Source: an uncultured Bacteroidia bacterium (lineage in GTDB: Bacteria; Bacteroidota; Bacteroidia; Bacteroidales; UBA932). From it: a stretch of 49,175 bases of DNA. Numbering within the stretch: the stretch's first letter is position 1; the number at the start of each line of letters is the position of its first letter. The translations under genes and the position numbers were made by a program. Location of the stretch: contig CACZDC010000014.1 of NCBI GenBank assembly GCA_902779785.1, positions 1 through 49,175 of the forward strand, written 5' to 3'. The notes below the pieces were generated by a model. The model was not told the origin of the DNA and did no database searches. It was given only the letters and a program-made list of their open reading frames with translations. This document shows, piece after piece, positions 22,609 to 32,058 of the stretch.

Positions 22609-25314
22609 ATGCTCTCCGCTCTATTGGTCGCCATGCTCCTGCAGGCGGCGCCGATGTTCCCGTATGTTCCCACGCATAATGCGCCGGCGAATATCACTAA
22701 CGTATCAACCTGGCCCTCCTGGAAAAAAGGCAAAGCCGGAGACAGCGGATTCATCCAGTCGGTGGATGACCATTTCGTGGACGGGACCGGTGCCCAGCGC
22801 CGCTTCCTGGGGACGAATATCTGTTTTACCGGTTGCTTCCCGACTCATGAGGACGCTGACAGAGTGTCCGCGGAACTCGCCCGCTACGGTATCAACCTGG
22901 TGCGCCTGCACTACGTCCATCACCGCCTCCCGAAAGAACGGGCCTATCCTAAACCCAATTCTTTCCTGGAGCCCGAACAGCTGGAGCGTTTCGACTATCT
23001 CTTCTCCAAGCTGAAGGAGCATGGCATCTACATTTATTTCCAGCTTAACATTTCCCGCAAGTTCGGAGAGGTCAATGGTATTGTAAACGCCAAGCAGCTG
23101 CCCCATTTCTATCACGGGGTAGACAACTTCGACTACCAGTTCCTCGCCCTCCAGAAGAATTTCATCACTGAAATCCTTGCCCATGTTAATCCGTATACCG
23201 GCCTCGCCTATAAGGATGAACCGGCAATCGGGATGCTGGAACCAGCTAACGAGAACACCATTACCTATGCGTGGTTTACTCCGCGTTACCGCTTCCCGAA
23301 CCTGGTGGAGCCCTATATGTCGGAATTCAAGACGATGTGGAATTCCTGGCTCAAGGACAGGTACAGCAGTACCTCGGAACTGAAAGAGGCATGGATGTCC
23401 GGTTTCGAAGGGGATGGGACCGAATTCTTCCCCGATGGCGTACTCAGCGAGAACTACGACAAGACTAACTGGATGCTGCAGCTGGACGGAAAGGCCGAAG
23501 GATTTATTTCTCTGGAGCCTGCCGCGCCGAAGGACAAACTTAAGGGGACGCACTATATGCGCGCCGTCGTGACCAAGAAAGGCGCTACGCCCAACATGCC
23601 GCAGTTCTGCAAAGGGCCCATCGCTGTCAAAAGCATGGCCCCATATACGCTGAAACTTAAGATGCGGGCCGATAAAAACATTGCGGTAGATATGCGTCTG
23701 AGCCAGTCCCATGCTCCCTGGCAGGTGGCCGGCCTCACGGTGACGGGCATTCAGCTCACCAAGAAATGGCAGGAGTTCACATTCCCGTTCGTGGCGAATA
23801 TGGACGATGAAGCCGTGCGCCTGGTGGTCTGCAGTTTTGAGCCTGGCACCTACGAGTTCGCTGACCTTTCCCTTACCGCCGGAGCCACGGTGAAATGGCC
23901 TAAGGAGTGGAGTCTGGAAGAAGGGAACATTCCCATCCCTACCCGCGCGCAGTGGTCCATGCCGCCTCAGCGGGCCGTGGATTTCACTGCTTTCCTGAGC
24001 CATCTGGAGGACCTTTATTTCGGCCAGATGTACAGCCATGTTAAAGTGGGCGCCGGAGCCAGGCAGCCGGTGACAGGGACCCAGATTCTCTGGGGCTTCT
24101 CCCAGCCTCATTCCCGCACTGACTACATAGATCTTCACAGCTATTACAACCATCCCATCTTCCCCAATACCCTCAAGGACTACCACAACTGGAGCATGGG
24201 CTCCGGAGCGCTGGTCAACGAAATGGGGAAGAACAATGAGAACAGGCTTTCGTCCGATGCCCGTGCGCGCATTCTGGGACGTCCGCTCACCATCAGCGAG
24301 TACGACCATCCCAACTTGAGTTATTGGGCGGCCGAGGGCAATGTGATAGGGTCTGCCATTGGGGCCTTCCAGAACTGGTCCGGCATCCTTCAGTTTGCCT
24401 GGAGCCACTCAGATAACTTTTTCAGGGATGTGATGGACAGCCGTTTCGACATGTGCAGCGCACCGCAGAAGCTGGCCCACCTGCCGGCCTGTTACTCGAT
24501 GTTCGTTCGTGGAGACGTCCAGACCGGTTCGGCCGATACCCTGGTGGCCCGTCTGGCCCGCATCGAGGACGATATCAAGACGGTGGCCATTACCCAGGGA
24601 CCTTCGGCCCATAACCGTGCCCCTTCCCGCGGCCTGATGGAAACGCTTCCTGTCATGATGCGTTCCGGTACCGTGATTATGGAAAACGAGGGGCAGTTCC
24701 CTCTGGAAGGACACACCGTCATAACCAAAGAGGAGGAGGTCCCGCAGCATTGGAAAGATGCTTACGAGGCCAGGAAGATGATTACTTCCACCGGGGAATT
24801 AACCTGGGACTGGCAGGAGAAAGGTGCCGGCTTCTTCAAGGTGGATACGGACTATACAAAGGCCTTTACCGGCTTTGTCCACGGCCGTAGTTTCGAATAC
24901 AAGGGCCTTACGCTTACCCCCGGTGAAACCCAGAAAGACTGGCTTACCCTAACCCTTACCTGCAAGGCGCCCGGAAAACTGCAGCCTGGCGGTAAACTGG
25001 CAAAAGGCAGCTGGCTGCTGGCGGTCACCGGACAATGCCGCAATACTGATGAGGTAATTGTAACGCTTGCGCAGGGTAAGCGCATATCGGCCAGTGAGGC
25101 TGACGGCGGCAAGGTCGGAGTGGCTCCTATCCTCTGCGAAGGGGTGCCCGCGCAGCTCCGTCTGAAGGGACTCGCCGGCAGAGTGCAGTTCTTCGCCCTG
25201 GATGTGGACGGCTTCCGTAAAACCATGATTCCCGTCACGGCCGACGGTGGGGACGCTCTGCTCCAGACCGGGCCAGACTATCAGACATTCTGGTATGAAA
25301 TAGTAGTGAAATGA
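22609..25314 (+). CDS. Large clan GH-A glycoside hydrolase with an inserted CBM-like domain
   Basis: 901 residues with a signal peptide (MLSALLVAMLLQAAP). The N-terminal part of a (beta/alpha)8 barrel contains RRFLGTNICFTGCFP, INLVRLHYVHH and the acid/base Glu215 in MLEPANENTI. Roughly residues 285-440 are a jelly-roll module (WMLQLDGKAEGFISLEP ... EFTFPF...AVRLVVCSFEPGTYEFADLSL) resembling CBM4/9 folds. It is placed inside the barrel gene before the barrel resumes with the nucleophile Glu564 in LTISEYDHPN. The last 250 residues form beta-sandwich domains. Similar proteins are often annotated only as cellulase-like hydrolases. Substrate unknown; probably periplasmic. It starts 9 nt after the previous stop and ends in an ATGA overlap with the next gene. 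Confidence 0.7.
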   Translation: MLSALLVAMLLQAAPMFPYVPTHNAPANITNVSTWPSWKKGKAGDSGFIQSVDDHFVDGTGAQRRFLGTNICFTGCFPTHEDADRVSAELARYGINLVRLHYVHHRLPKERAYPKPNSFLEPEQLERFDYLFSKLKEHGIYIYFQLNISRKFGEVNGIVNAKQLPHFYHGVDNFDYQFLALQKNFITEILAHVNPYTGLAYKDEPAIGMLEPANENTITYAWFTPRYRFPNLVEPYMSEFKTMWNSWLKDRYSSTSELKEAWMSGFEGDGTEFFPDGVLSENYDKTNWMLQLDGKAEGFISLEPAAPKDKLKGTHYMRAVVTKKGATPNMPQFCKGPIAVKSMAPYTLKLKMRADKNIAVDMRLSQSHAPWQVAGLTVTGIQLTKKWQEFTFPFVANMDDEAVRLVVCSFEPGTYEFADLSLTAGATVKWPKEWSLEEGNIPIPTRAQWSMPPQRAVDFTAFLSHLEDLYFGQMYSHVKVGAGARQPVTGTQILWGFSQPHSRTDYIDLHSYYNHPIFPNTLKDYHNWSMGSGALVNEMGKNNENRLSSDARARILGRPLTISEYDHPNLSYWAAEGNVIGSAIGAFQNWSGILQFAWSHSDNFFRDVMDSRFDMCSAPQKLAHLPACYSMFVRGDVQTGSADTLVARLARIEDDIKTVAITQGPSAHNRAPSRGLMETLPVMMRSGTVIMENEGQFPLEGHTVITKEEEVPQHWKDAYEARKMITSTGELTWDWQEKGAGFFKVDTDYTKAFTGFVHGRSFEYKGLTLTPGETQKDWLTLTLTCKAPGKLQPGGKLAKGSWLLAVTGQCRNTDEVIVTLAQGKRISASEADGGKVGVAPILCEGVPAQLRLKGLAGRVQFFALDVDGFRKTMIPVTADGGDALLQTGPDYQTFWYEIVVK

Positions 25315-27149
25315 GAAAGATCTTCCTACTGTGCGCTTTCGTTGCCCTCCTTGCTTCCTGCGGGAACGGAAAGGAGGACGCCGGCAATATGGTGCAGCGG
25401 AATTTCACGCTCTCTCAGGACCCGTACAACATGACTTTCCTGGGGATGGAGTCGTCCATCCCCTCGAGTATTTCCTTGGCGGCGGGGGAAAAGATTCTGG
25501 TGGTCTCAGGCGTAAAAAGCGCCACTGAGGCCACCGTCTCCGGCGGGCGTGTTGCGGCGCAGGTGGATGAATCGGCCAACAAGATCACTTTCGTGCGTGG
25601 AAAAGCCTCCTTCTCGGGGGGCGTCGCCATCATCAATCCCGCCTACGACGGCTCGGCTCCCGATGCCGCCCTTGCCACTGGGCAGGGGACAGTTTCCGGC
25701 GGTTCGGTCAAGTTAGACCCTATCGGCGCCGTGCTGCGCTTCTCTGTGGCGAATCCGGACATACGGAAGGTCTCCTTCTTTAGTTCGGAATCAGTGTTTC
25801 CGGGCAAGGCCACCATGGACCTGGCCCGGCAAAAGCTCGATTTTACGACCCGGAAACAGTCGGTAACGGTTTCCGTGAGCCGGACAGGAGAGTTCTACAT
25901 ACCGGTGATTTCCGGCTTTACGGCCATCACCCTCAAACTGGAGTGGAAGGATGCCTCCGGCACTGTTCTGGGCACCAAGCGCGGCACTGTCGAATGGGAT
26001 TGTTCCGCAGGCGACATGCTCAATCTGGGTAACATTGAAACCTGCGTGCTTGAAAGCTCGGACATTCCGCTACCGGATCCGAGCATACCGCAGTCCGAGG
26101 TGGCCGTCCAGGCCGTGTCCGGAATGGGAGTGGGCATGAACCTGACCGGATTGGAACACTGCTGGGAGAGCCTTATCACCAAACCCCAGCGGGATGATCC
26201 CTCCTATTATGAGAAGGCCGGAGGCTATGGCCTCATTACGACCAAGACCATGCAGACCATTGCCGATGCGGGCTACAAGTGCGTCCGAGTTCCCGTCACC
26301 TGGCACCTGCATATGGACAGCATCACCGGCGCTATCGACAAGCCGTGGCTGGACCGGGTGGAAGAGGTCGTGGACCTGGCCTTGAACGCAGGCCTGTACG
26401 TAATCATCAACCTGCACCATGATGCCGGGACAATTATCGGTGTATGGTGCATCTCTGACATAGAGCATTACGAAACCACCAGCGCCGGTCTCGTCAATAT
26501 ATGGACACAGATTGCAGAGCGCTTCAAAAACCACGACTACAAACTCCTGTTCGAGGGATACAATGAGATGCTTGACGGAGCCAATACCTGGACCTATCCC
26601 AAACAGTCCTCGTCCATCGACGTGTGCAATCAGCTGTGCCAGGACTTCGTGAATGCGGTGCGCCGGACGGGCGGGAAGAACTCTACCCGCAACCTTATCG
26701 TCAGTACCTACGCCACCACGGCTACCACACGTGCCGTGGAGGCCTTCAAGATGCCCAAAGATGTTGCTGCCGGCCATCTGTTCGTCCAAGTCCATTCTTA
26801 TGCTCCCAGCGAGTTTTGCTCGCAGCAGGCTACAAGCCGCAATAATCTCATCGAAGGAGATTTTGCATCGATGGAGGCGGTCTTCGAACCTCTGGACCGG
26901 GTGTTCCTGGCAAAAGGATATCCCGTGGTTATGGGTGAGTTCGGGGCCTGCCCCCGCGAGGGTCGCAGCGAAGATGACCGTGCCATCCACGCAGGTTATA
27001 TGACGAAACTATGCCTGCAACACAAGGTCGTGCCCATCATATGGTACAACCCATTGAATAACGCAGAGCGCTCGGACGGAGTTTGGAAGTACCCGAATGT
27101 CAGGGATGCCATGATTGACGCTTATAACGATTATATTGCCATACAATGA
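25311..27149 (+). CDS. Fimbrillin-like/GH5 endo-beta-glycanase lipoprotein
   Basis: 612 residues. The lipobox LLASC is followed by GNGKED and a fimbrillin-like beta domain (about residues 25-245, with AVLRFSVANPDIRKVSFFS and GEFYIPVISGFTAITLKLEW). A short Pro-rich linker leads to GH5 at about residue 268 (SGMGVGMNLTGLEH). Motifs are YKCVRVPVTWHLHMD, NLHHDAG, the acid/base Glu419 in EGYNEMLDG and the nucleophile Glu543 in VVMGEFGA. It should be an endo-acting beta-glycanase at the cell surface, possibly GH5_4-like xyloglucanase or glucanase. The fimbrillin domain presumably holds the enzyme away from the membrane. It is a paralogue of the genes at 396-2534 and 27146, and overlaps both neighbours by ATGA. 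Confidence 0.87.
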   Translation: MRKIFLLCAFVALLASCGNGKEDAGNMVQRNFTLSQDPYNMTFLGMESSIPSSISLAAGEKILVVSGVKSATEATVSGGRVAAQVDESANKITFVRGKASFSGGVAIINPAYDGSAPDAALATGQGTVSGGSVKLDPIGAVLRFSVANPDIRKVSFFSSESVFPGKATMDLARQKLDFTTRKQSVTVSVSRTGEFYIPVISGFTAITLKLEWKDASGTVLGTKRGTVEWDCSAGDMLNLGNIETCVLESSDIPLPDPSIPQSEVAVQAVSGMGVGMNLTGLEHCWESLITKPQRDDPSYYEKAGGYGLITTKTMQTIADAGYKCVRVPVTWHLHMDSITGAIDKPWLDRVEEVVDLALNAGLYVIINLHHDAGTIIGVWCISDIEHYETTSAGLVNIWTQIAERFKNHDYKLLFEGYNEMLDGANTWTYPKQSSSIDVCNQLCQDFVNAVRRTGGKNSTRNLIVSTYATTATTRAVEAFKMPKDVAAGHLFVQVHSYAPSEFCSQQATSRNNLIEGDFASMEAVFEPLDRVFLAKGYPVVMGEFGACPREGRSEDDRAIHAGYMTKLCLQHKVVPIIWYNPLNNAERSDGVWKYPNVRDAMIDAYNDYIAIQ

Positions 27150-29047
27150 GAAGATTGATTCCGATTGCGGCGCTGGCCGCGCTCTTTGTTGCCTGTCAGG
27201 GCGAAAAAGGCCCCGCCGCCACGTATGATGATCTCAATGTCCAGGTCAGGATGGCCGCCATAGGCGGACACACCGCTACTTGGGCTGCAGATGATATCGT
27301 CTATTTCAGCGATGACGCTTCCACCAAGCCCGGCTATCAGTTCAAGGCTGCCTCAGGCGATATTTCCGCCGACGGAAAAACGCTCAGCGCCACGTACAAA
27401 TCGGCCGACCCCGCTGCCAAGACTATTTATGCAATCCACGCCTCCCAGGGCCGTATCCGCTTTAAAAAGACTGAAACGATTACCGTTGTCTATGATGGTA
27501 CGCTGGGCGGATCCGCCATGCCCGTCGGGGAGGCCGCCAAAGGCTCTTCGGTCCTTACTCTCTCTCCCATTGTCGGCGTCGGAGAATTCACCCTGCAGCG
27601 CGGCTATGTTGCGACGGTGCGCATTTCTTCCAATAAGTCCATCTTCCCGAAGACACTGACCTACGATTTCGGCGGAGCCGGGGTTAACATTAACAAGACG
27701 ACGGACCTCATCGAGGTGAGTATCTCCGGCAGCGGCCCGTTCTATATCCCGCTTGTTCCGGGGAATGAGGCCGTCAGCTTCAATGTCGACCTTCTCAATG
27801 AAGAAGGGCAGACCGTCGCTTCCGGCACATATTCCGGCAATTTAGCCGCTTCTTCCGGTACTATTACGGCCATCGGTGTTCTTGATAAAGATGCGGAGGA
27901 CCTCTTCGACCCCAACGTCGAAGAATTCGAGAAAGCCTCTGAGGCCGTGAAGCATATGGGCGTGGGCGTGAATTTGTCCGGCAGTTTCGAAGTCCTCTGG
28001 AAGGATAGTGCCCCCAGTGCTGACCGCAACAATCCCGCTTTCTACGAAAAACAGAATGGTGCCGGGCCCTCGACGCAGGCGACAATGGACTCCTTTGCCA
28101 CTGCCGGTTTCAAGAGCGTGCGCATCCCCATCACCTGGTGGATGCATATGGATGACGTCTATACGGCCAACACCATCGACAAGGTGTGGCTGGACCGCAT
28201 TGAGGAGGTCGTGAATTACTGCCAGAAGGCCAACCTGTACTGCATCATCAATATGCATCACGACGCCCATGCCCACGAGGCTCAGGGAGGGCAATGGATC
28301 TTTGCCGATATCAAGAATTACGACAAGATCTCCAAGGCTTACAAGGAAATCTGGCAGCAGATTGCCGCCCGTTTCAAGGATTATGACCAGCGGCTGCTGT
28401 TTGAGAGTTATAACGAAATCACGGATGCCAGCGGCACCTGGACCTTCCCCAAGAATGCCGACGACATCACGGCGGCCAACAATCTCAACCAGGATTTCGT
28501 GAATACCGTGCGAAAGACCGGCGGGAACAACACCACCCGCAACCTGGTGGTCAGTTCGTACAGCTGCTCCGTTTCGGACCGGCCGCTCAACGCCTTCGTA
28601 ATGCCCTCTGACCTACGCTCAGGCCATCTGATATGGCAGGTGCACAACTACGCTCCGACTGCCTTCTGCGGTTACAATCCCACCACTCCCAAAGACACTT
28701 TTGGAGATTCCCAGGATTACACCGAGATCCAATCGGCCCTCAGCACCATCAAGCGGTTGATTGTCGACAAGGGATACCCCTGCATCATAGGGGAATACGG
28801 CGCCCCGTCCGAGCGCCAGGCGAAAGATGCCGAATATCAGCAAAGCGGTTCGTGGCGGGTCAAGAAATCCCAGGAGGAACGGGCCGAACACGCCTATTAC
28901 TATACGAAGGAAGCCTTGAAGATCGGCGTCTGCCCTATGTTCTGGTACACACCGCAGGAAGGAAATCACCGTTCTACCGGCGCCTGGACTTACCCGAAGG
29001 TTAAAGACGCTCTTATCCAGGCTTGGACAGATTATAACAGCCAGTAA
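27146..29047 (+). CDS. Fimbrillin-like/GH5 endo-beta-glycanase lipoprotein (second copy)
   Basis: 633 residues with the same layout as the gene before it: lipobox LFVAC, a fimbrillin-like domain (about residues 25-250, including ATWAADDIVYFSDD and GPFYIPLVPGNEAVSFNVD), then GH5 from about residue 270 (MGVGVNLSGSFEVLW). Catalytic motifs are FKSVRIPITWWMHMD, NMHHDAHAHE, the acid/base Glu424 in ESYNEITDAS and the nucleophile Glu550 in CIIGEYGAPS. Loops differ from the sister enzyme (HEAQGGQW after the HHDA motif and a longer segment near residue 560), so the two probably cut different sites or chain decorations. It overlaps the GH3 gene by one base (TAATG). Confidence 0.87.
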   Translation: MRRLIPIAALAALFVACQGEKGPAATYDDLNVQVRMAAIGGHTATWAADDIVYFSDDASTKPGYQFKAASGDISADGKTLSATYKSADPAAKTIYAIHASQGRIRFKKTETITVVYDGTLGGSAMPVGEAAKGSSVLTLSPIVGVGEFTLQRGYVATVRISSNKSIFPKTLTYDFGGAGVNINKTTDLIEVSISGSGPFYIPLVPGNEAVSFNVDLLNEEGQTVASGTYSGNLAASSGTITAIGVLDKDAEDLFDPNVEEFEKASEAVKHMGVGVNLSGSFEVLWKDSAPSADRNNPAFYEKQNGAGPSTQATMDSFATAGFKSVRIPITWWMHMDDVYTANTIDKVWLDRIEEVVNYCQKANLYCIINMHHDAHAHEAQGGQWIFADIKNYDKISKAYKEIWQQIAARFKDYDQRLLFESYNEITDASGTWTFPKNADDITAANNLNQDFVNTVRKTGGNNTTRNLVVSSYSCSVSDRPLNAFVMPSDLRSGHLIWQVHNYAPTAFCGYNPTTPKDTFGDSQDYTEIQSALSTIKRLIVDKGYPCIIGEYGAPSERQAKDAEYQQSGSWRVKKSQEERAEHAYYYTKEALKIGVCPMFWYTPQEGNHRSTGAWTYPKVKDALIQAWTDYNSQ

Positions 29048-32000
29048 TGAAGAAATACTTATTGATATTGACAGCTTGCGCTGCGGCTATCTCAGCTGCG
29101 GCGCAGCCGCTGCTTCGTCCCGACAATATCGACGAAGTCCTCTCCGCCATGAGCCTGGAGGAGAAGGTCGCCCTGCTGGTGGGCGGCGGAAAAGAGTTCC
29201 CGGGAAGGGCTAAAGGCCTTCCTGCCGGCAGCACCCGTGCTTTCGAGCGCTACGGCATCCCGTTGACTTATCTTGCCGACGGCCCCGCTGGCGTCCGCGT
29301 GAACCATCCCTGTACCGGTTTTACGATCGGGACGCTGCTCGCCTCGTCCTGGGATACGTCCCTGGTGGAGGAAGTGGCATCGGCGATGGGAGATGAGGCG
29401 CGCGCCTACGACGTAGGGCTTCTGCTGGCTCCCGGCCTGAACATCCACCGGAATCCGCTCTGCGGCCGGAATTTCGAGTATTTCTCGGAGGATCCGCTGC
29501 TTAGCGGCAAGATGGCATCGGCCTATGTTAAAGGCGTCCAGTCCCACGGCGTGGGGGCTACCGTCAAGCATTTCGCTGCCAACAACCAGGAGTCGCTCCG
29601 TACCACGCTGGACGTCCGGATCGGGGAGCGCGCCCTTCGGGAAATCTATCTCAAAGGCTTTGAAATCGCCGTGAAGGAGTCTGCTCCCTGGGCGGTGATG
29701 GCTTCCTACAACCAGATCAACGGAGACTACACCCAGCAGAAGGAGGAACTGCTCACCGGCATCCTCCGGGAAGAGTGGGGCTTCGACGGCCTGGTGATGA
29801 CCGACTGGGGCTTCAAGGCCGGCACCGTGAAGGCGGTCCAGGCTGGGAACGACCTGATGGAACCGGGCTACGACGGCGAAATCCGGAACATCCTGACGGC
29901 CGTAAAGTACGGGAAACTGGACGTGGCCGATATAGACCGCAACGCCCGCCGTGTCCTGGAATACATCGTGAAGACGCCCGCTTTCCTGGGGCAGCCGGGC
30001 TCCGGCGCTCCGGACCTGGAGGGACACGCGAAGCTCTCCATCCATGCCGCTACGGAAGGAATGATCCTGCTGAAAAACGACGGGATCCTTCCCCTTAAGG
30101 CCGGTGGAAAAATCGCCGTCCTGGACCTTTCCGAGAAAGGTTTTGTGGCGGGCGGCACCGGCTCCGGCGCTATCGCCAAGGGCGGGGTGACGAGCCTCGA
30201 ATCGGCCCTGAAAAAGGCTGGTTTTGAGATTTCTCAAGAGGCCGATGTGGCCGTCGTCACCATCGGCCGCCGGGCCGGGGAAGCGAAAGACCGCGTGATC
30301 CCGGACGACTTCTGCCTGTCGGAAAAGGAACGCCCGCTCCTGGAGCAGGCCTGTGCCACCTACCGGAAAGTGGTGGTGGTGCTTAATATCTGCGGCGTGG
30401 TGGAGACCGCCTCCTGGAAGGAGCTTCCCGCCGCCATCCTGCTTCCGTGGGCCCCGGGCCGTGACGGCGCTTATGCCGTGGCCGATGTCCTCTCCGGCAA
30501 GGTGAATCCTTCCGGGAAACTCCCGATGACCTTCCCGGTAGATTACTGGGACGACCCTTCATCGGCCAATTTCCCCTCCGACAGCGCCTCCATCAAGCCT
30601 TTCGTCAATTACGAGGAAGGAATTTACGTAGGCTACCGTTATTATTCCACGGTGGGTAAAACCGTTTCCTATCCCTTCGGATACGGACTCAGCTATACCT
30701 CGTTTGCCTACTCCAAACCCAGGGTAAAGGTCCGCTCCGGCATCATCGAGGCGCGGATTACCGTGAAGAATACCGGCTCCGTCCCCGGCCGCGAAGTGGT
30801 CCAGCTCTATGTGAGCGCCCCTTCCGGAGGCTTGGAAAAACCTGTCCGGGAACTTAAGGCTTTCGCCAAGACGGGCCTGCTCGCTCCCGGCAAGAAAGAG
30901 ACCCTGGTCCTGCGGCTGAGCCCGTATGACCTGGCTTCCTACAATGAGGCCACATCGGCCTGGGAAACGGCTGCCGGCAAGTACGAGTTCCTTTTTGGGG
31001 CCAGTGTGGAGGACATCCGAGCTACTGCTGCGGCCCGCCTGAAGAAGCCGCAGTCCTGGCCGGTGAAGCGCCGCTGCGCCCCCGTCGCTCCGATTCAGGA
31101 ACTCCAGGACGCCGGTTTCGTGTTCATGGATACAGGGAAGGAGTTTGCTCCCGGTCCGGCTTATCTTTTCAATGTGCTTGGGGACAGGCACATCGGCAGT
31201 GACGCCTTCCTGGACAAATACTACGAACCCCTTCGTGCGAAGTATCCGGATTACATTACCCGCGAGCCTATCGGCGTGGACGATTCCGGTAAATACACTC
31301 AGTGGTGCTATAGCTTTACACCCGCAAATTATAAGAAGACAGTCTATCTGCAGGCCGGCGTGCACGGGCGCAACGAGTTCGAGAGCTATCTTGCCGCGGC
31401 GCTTTTTATGCGCATGATTGCCGACATTCCCAAGGGGGAAGAACATCTGCGCTATCTGCGGGACAGCGTCCGTTTCATCGTTGTGCCCTTGGTGAACGTG
31501 TACGACGCCAGCGAGTGGACTTATAAGCCCAATAATTCCGCCAATATCAACCTGAACCGGGACTGGTTTGACCAGCGCTCGCAGGAGGTGCGCAACATCA
31601 AGGCTCTTCTTGCCCGCTACGATAGCGGGGAAATTCAAATCGCCCTGGACCTGCACACCGACCCCGAAGGCATTCCCGGCTGGGGCGCTTACCTGCTGCC
31701 CTATGCCGATGAAATGCCGGCGGAGATTTCGGACAGGATGGTGGCTGTGAACAACTACCTTTACGACAGGAATATCCCCGGGAAAGTCCTATGGGAGGGA
31801 AAGGACCTGCTAAAAGCCTTTATGGGCCCCAAGCGGGAGTATCCATCCTCTTCCAAGGAGTGGCGTGAGAACCACGACGGTGATTATAAACGCGGCACGG
31901 CCTGGAAATCCATCTCCTCAGGCATCTGGAAGGACTGCGGCATTCCGGCGGCCACCCTCGAACACGGGGCCCGGAAGTTCGGTCCGCGTGGCTCGGCCGT

Positions 32001-32058
32001 GGAAATGGCCCGCGCCGTGGAGCTTTACCTGAACCATATTCTGATCCAGACAAAATGA
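29047..32058 (+). CDS. GH3 beta-glycosidase fused to an M14 carboxypeptidase-like domain
   Basis: 1003 residues with a signal peptide (MKKYLLILTACAAAISAAAQ). Residues 25-660 are a complete GH3: VKHFAANNQE, the nucleophile Asp253 in GLVMTDWGF, the second sandwich domain with GRRAGEAKDR carrying the likely acid/base, and a fibronectin-like end (VVQLYVSAPSGGLEKPVRELKAF). It should remove terminal beta-Glc, Xyl or a similar sugar in the periplasm. Residues about 680-1000 are an M14-type zinc hydrolase fold. Candidate ligands are His773 and Glu777 (AGVHGRNEFES) and His870 (ALDLHTDPEG), with the general base Glu972 (ATLEHGARK). The usual first motif is HxxE; here one extra residue gives HxxxE. The domain may be a peptidase, an amidase/esterase acting on glycan decorations, or inactive. 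The fusion is in one frame without a break. Confidence 0.85.
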   Translation: MKKYLLILTACAAAISAAAQPLLRPDNIDEVLSAMSLEEKVALLVGGGKEFPGRAKGLPAGSTRAFERYGIPLTYLADGPAGVRVNHPCTGFTIGTLLASSWDTSLVEEVASAMGDEARAYDVGLLLAPGLNIHRNPLCGRNFEYFSEDPLLSGKMASAYVKGVQSHGVGATVKHFAANNQESLRTTLDVRIGERALREIYLKGFEIAVKESAPWAVMASYNQINGDYTQQKEELLTGILREEWGFDGLVMTDWGFKAGTVKAVQAGNDLMEPGYDGEIRNILTAVKYGKLDVADIDRNARRVLEYIVKTPAFLGQPGSGAPDLEGHAKLSIHAATEGMILLKNDGILPLKAGGKIAVLDLSEKGFVAGGTGSGAIAKGGVTSLESALKKAGFEISQEADVAVVTIGRRAGEAKDRVIPDDFCLSEKERPLLEQACATYRKVVVVLNICGVVETASWKELPAAILLPWAPGRDGAYAVADVLSGKVNPSGKLPMTFPVDYWDDPSSANFPSDSASIKPFVNYEEGIYVGYRYYSTVGKTVSYPFGYGLSYTSFAYSKPRVKVRSGIIEARITVKNTGSVPGREVVQLYVSAPSGGLEKPVRELKAFAKTGLLAPGKKETLVLRLSPYDLASYNEATSAWETAAGKYEFLFGASVEDIRATAAARLKKPQSWPVKRRCAPVAPIQELQDAGFVFMDTGKEFAPGPAYLFNVLGDRHIGSDAFLDKYYEPLRAKYPDYITREPIGVDDSGKYTQWCYSFTPANYKKTVYLQAGVHGRNEFESYLAAALFMRMIADIPKGEEHLRYLRDSVRFIVVPLVNVYDASEWTYKPNNSANINLNRDWFDQRSQEVRNIKALLARYDSGEIQIALDLHTDPEGIPGWGAYLLPYADEMPAEISDRMVAVNNYLYDRNIPGKVLWEGKDLLKAFMGPKREYPSSSKEWRENHDGDYKRGTAWKSISSGIWKDCGIPAATLEHGARKFGPRGSAVEMARAVELYLNHILIQTK

